In this document: piece after piece, positions 62,640 to 64,000 of the stretch
Numbering within the stretch: position 1 is the stretch's first letter
Layout of the letters: each line of letters begins with the position of its first letter
The notes under the pieces: model-generated
What the model was told of the DNA's origin: nothing
Database searches by the model: none
Seen by the model: the letters and a program-made list of their open reading frames with translations, nothing else
Position numbers and translations under genes: made by a program
Origin: Taenia hydatigena
Lineage: Eukaryota; Platyhelminthes; Cestoda; Cyclophyllidea; Taeniidae
DNA: 64,000 bases
Direction of reading: 5' to 3'
Assembly: GCA_036345935.2 (NCBI GenBank)
Contig: JADWOT020000642.1
Coordinates: 171,175-235,174 of the forward strand

Positions 62640-62900
62640 AGACCTGTGGGGGGTGCCGGCGTCCGGGGCAGACTTTGCAGTCTCGAGACAGCCCTCCAAG
62701 TTCACACCATCTTCGAAAGGGGGGAATGTCAGCCAGCGCTGCTGCCGGTGTAGCATCTTCGACCCCTGCCTTCACTTCCGTACAGCTACTCAGGGAACGA
62801 CCGGGCTAGTTGTTTTGTGGCCTATTTATTACCGCGGATTAATAATAGAGATCGGCATTGGGGCTTTCTGTCTCCTTAAGTGCACAAGCACTACCCACAG
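62640..62900. other. GC-rich block in the arm (mirrored at about 37870-38130)
   Basis: This is a GC-rich patch (GGGGGGTGCCGGCG, CCAGCGCTGCTGCCGG) in otherwise AT-richer DNA, followed by a TATTTATTACCGCGG stretch. It crosses an 83-codon open frame without recognised domains. It resembles a retroelement end in composition, but no partner terminal repeat was found. Confidence 0.3.
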
Positions 62901-64000
62901 ATAAGGCACGTTTACAACAACAAGAGTACTGAAATAATAGTGTGCGTAATATGCGTAAAAGTAGAGAGAAAGCACATTCACTGTTGTAGGTGCATTCACG
63001 GATAGGCTTCAAGGTGGGTCATTTGCTTTTAGATGGTTCATTTATATGGCAATTATTTATTGCCAATGACCTTCCCGCCTTCTGCTCTCTCTCACGAGCC
63101 ATCTCCACCCCATCTACCCGCCCACCTACCTAACCCTTGTGCAATCGGTGTAGACGCACATTACCGTAAGCCGCCGCCGACTTGGCTACCATTTATACCC
63201 AACACTGTGCCAAACTCGTGTGCCACTACAATCTACACCATTATCAGTCGACCGATGCAGCGTGCAAGTGCGTTTAAGATAGAAAAGAAAAGCACGAGCT
63301 TTTATCCAAGATTCAGTAGTAATTTTGGGTGCGATAGCACTACCGCCCACATCCACAACCTTTACACCCAAGGCAGTAGGGCATACCACTACAGCCAGCC
63401 GGTCAGTTAGTAACCGGTCTTTTAAAACATCAGATTGTCAACAGGCTTCAATGTGGTGATCCTTGGGACGGCTGTTATCGCGCTCAATGTTGCAGACTCA
63501 GTGGAGCACTGCCTCGGTGCTGTGTAGCACACCGCCCTGAGCGACCCAACTCTGTCGTTGCGAATGGCCAGCTATATGCGGCAAAGATTAATGCGCGCCT
63601 TTTTGTCGTAGCACGTCGTATTGCACGAAAACCCCTGCCTTGGCAGCCAAGTATTCGGGGACAGCAGACATGTAGCCAGTAATCCTTCCTCCACCGCTTT
63701 CAACCATGTATATTTCTTTAAGAAAATTTTGAATGCCACTCAAAGAAGGCTTTGTGAGAAATTTTGTCATTTGCCATGACCAATGCACAAAGGGTTTCTC
63801 AGGCATCCACAGAGCTAATGAACAACTTGCTAACAACTTTATTCAACTTTTGAACTCCACTGGTAATTATGTGAGCTAAAGTGTAAGAACTTGATTAACT
63901 TAATCACCACGCTTATAAAAGCAAGTGAATGGGGTGCCGCAGAATAGCTGTAATTCGTCGTATTAGACTATAGTGGCAGAAAGAGTTGCTATTTGTGAAT

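Larger units (their letters stand above)
53293..64000 (-). repeat. Palindrome 2, right arm (continues past the window)
   Basis: This is the reverse complement of the left arm by the same position sums, still matching at the last base (64000 pairs with 36769). It lacks the 14-bp insertion at the 59714/59715 junction. It carries T-to-C type differences such as 59539, 58924 and 57877. One of these changes Ser to Gly in a mirrored 102-codon open frame of doubtful reality. Confidence 0.95.

Noticed and set aside
63033..63410. 125-codon Pro-rich open frame, mirrored at 37359-37736
   Set aside because: Occurrence in both arms is only the palindrome and is not independent conservation. No domain, and the opposite strand is also open.
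1..64000. CRISPR arrays, operons or prokaryotic genes
   Set aside because: No spaced short identical repeats, no ribosome-binding-site-linked gene strings and no long coding frames. The sequence behaves as eukaryotic intron and intergenic DNA.

Overview
The window reads as eukaryotic nuclear DNA from an invertebrate, most likely a tapeworm (taeniid-type cestode). It has no bacterial gene density. Open frames are short and scattered, and the few credible coding segments are exon-sized with GT/GC-AG borders. The best gene (minus strand, 50983-52804) has a signal-peptide exon, one fibronectin type III exon and a Ser/Thr-rich tail exon. That is the three-exon layout of the cestode EG95/TSOL18/45W oncosphere-antigen family. 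A decayed, frameshifted Hsp70 copy (21631-22665) fits the many degenerate Hsp70 copies known from tapeworm genomes. The organism call is inference from these two loci.

The dominant feature is two very large inverted repeats. Palindrome 1 has arms 16564-20941 and 24902-29279 (about 4.4 kb each) around a 4.0 kb spacer holding the Hsp70 pseudogene and exon-like pieces of an unidentified membrane protein. Palindrome 2 has arms 36769-47490 and 53293-64000 (about 10.7 kb each, cut by the window edge) around a 5.8 kb spacer holding the fibronectin gene. Positions pair by a constant sum: 45843 in palindrome 1; in palindrome 2, 100769 outside and 100783 inside a 14-bp indel. The arms are almost identical but carry real substitutions. 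In palindrome 1 the differences cluster at the arm edges, a pattern expected of gene conversion between arms.

Region by region: 1-16.5 kb is mostly intergenic, with a degenerate 36-bp coding-like tandem repeat (about 7465-8360) and two pairs of diverged dispersed repeats. 16.5-29.3 kb is palindrome 1; its arms carry exon-like segments of an unrecognised gene. 29.3-36.8 kb is intergenic, with a diverged direct repeat pair (30690/31655), a possible membrane-protein terminal exon (33898-34152, minus) and an isolated exon candidate (35676-35810). 36.8-64 kb is palindrome 2, with interstitial telomere repeats in each arm, an exon candidate in each arm, and a repeat-rich spacer.

Most anonymous open frames of 60-140 codons are no longer than chance predicts for 64 kb at this base composition, so they are left out. 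Only one gene is well supported as intact; no shared pathway between the loci can be inferred.
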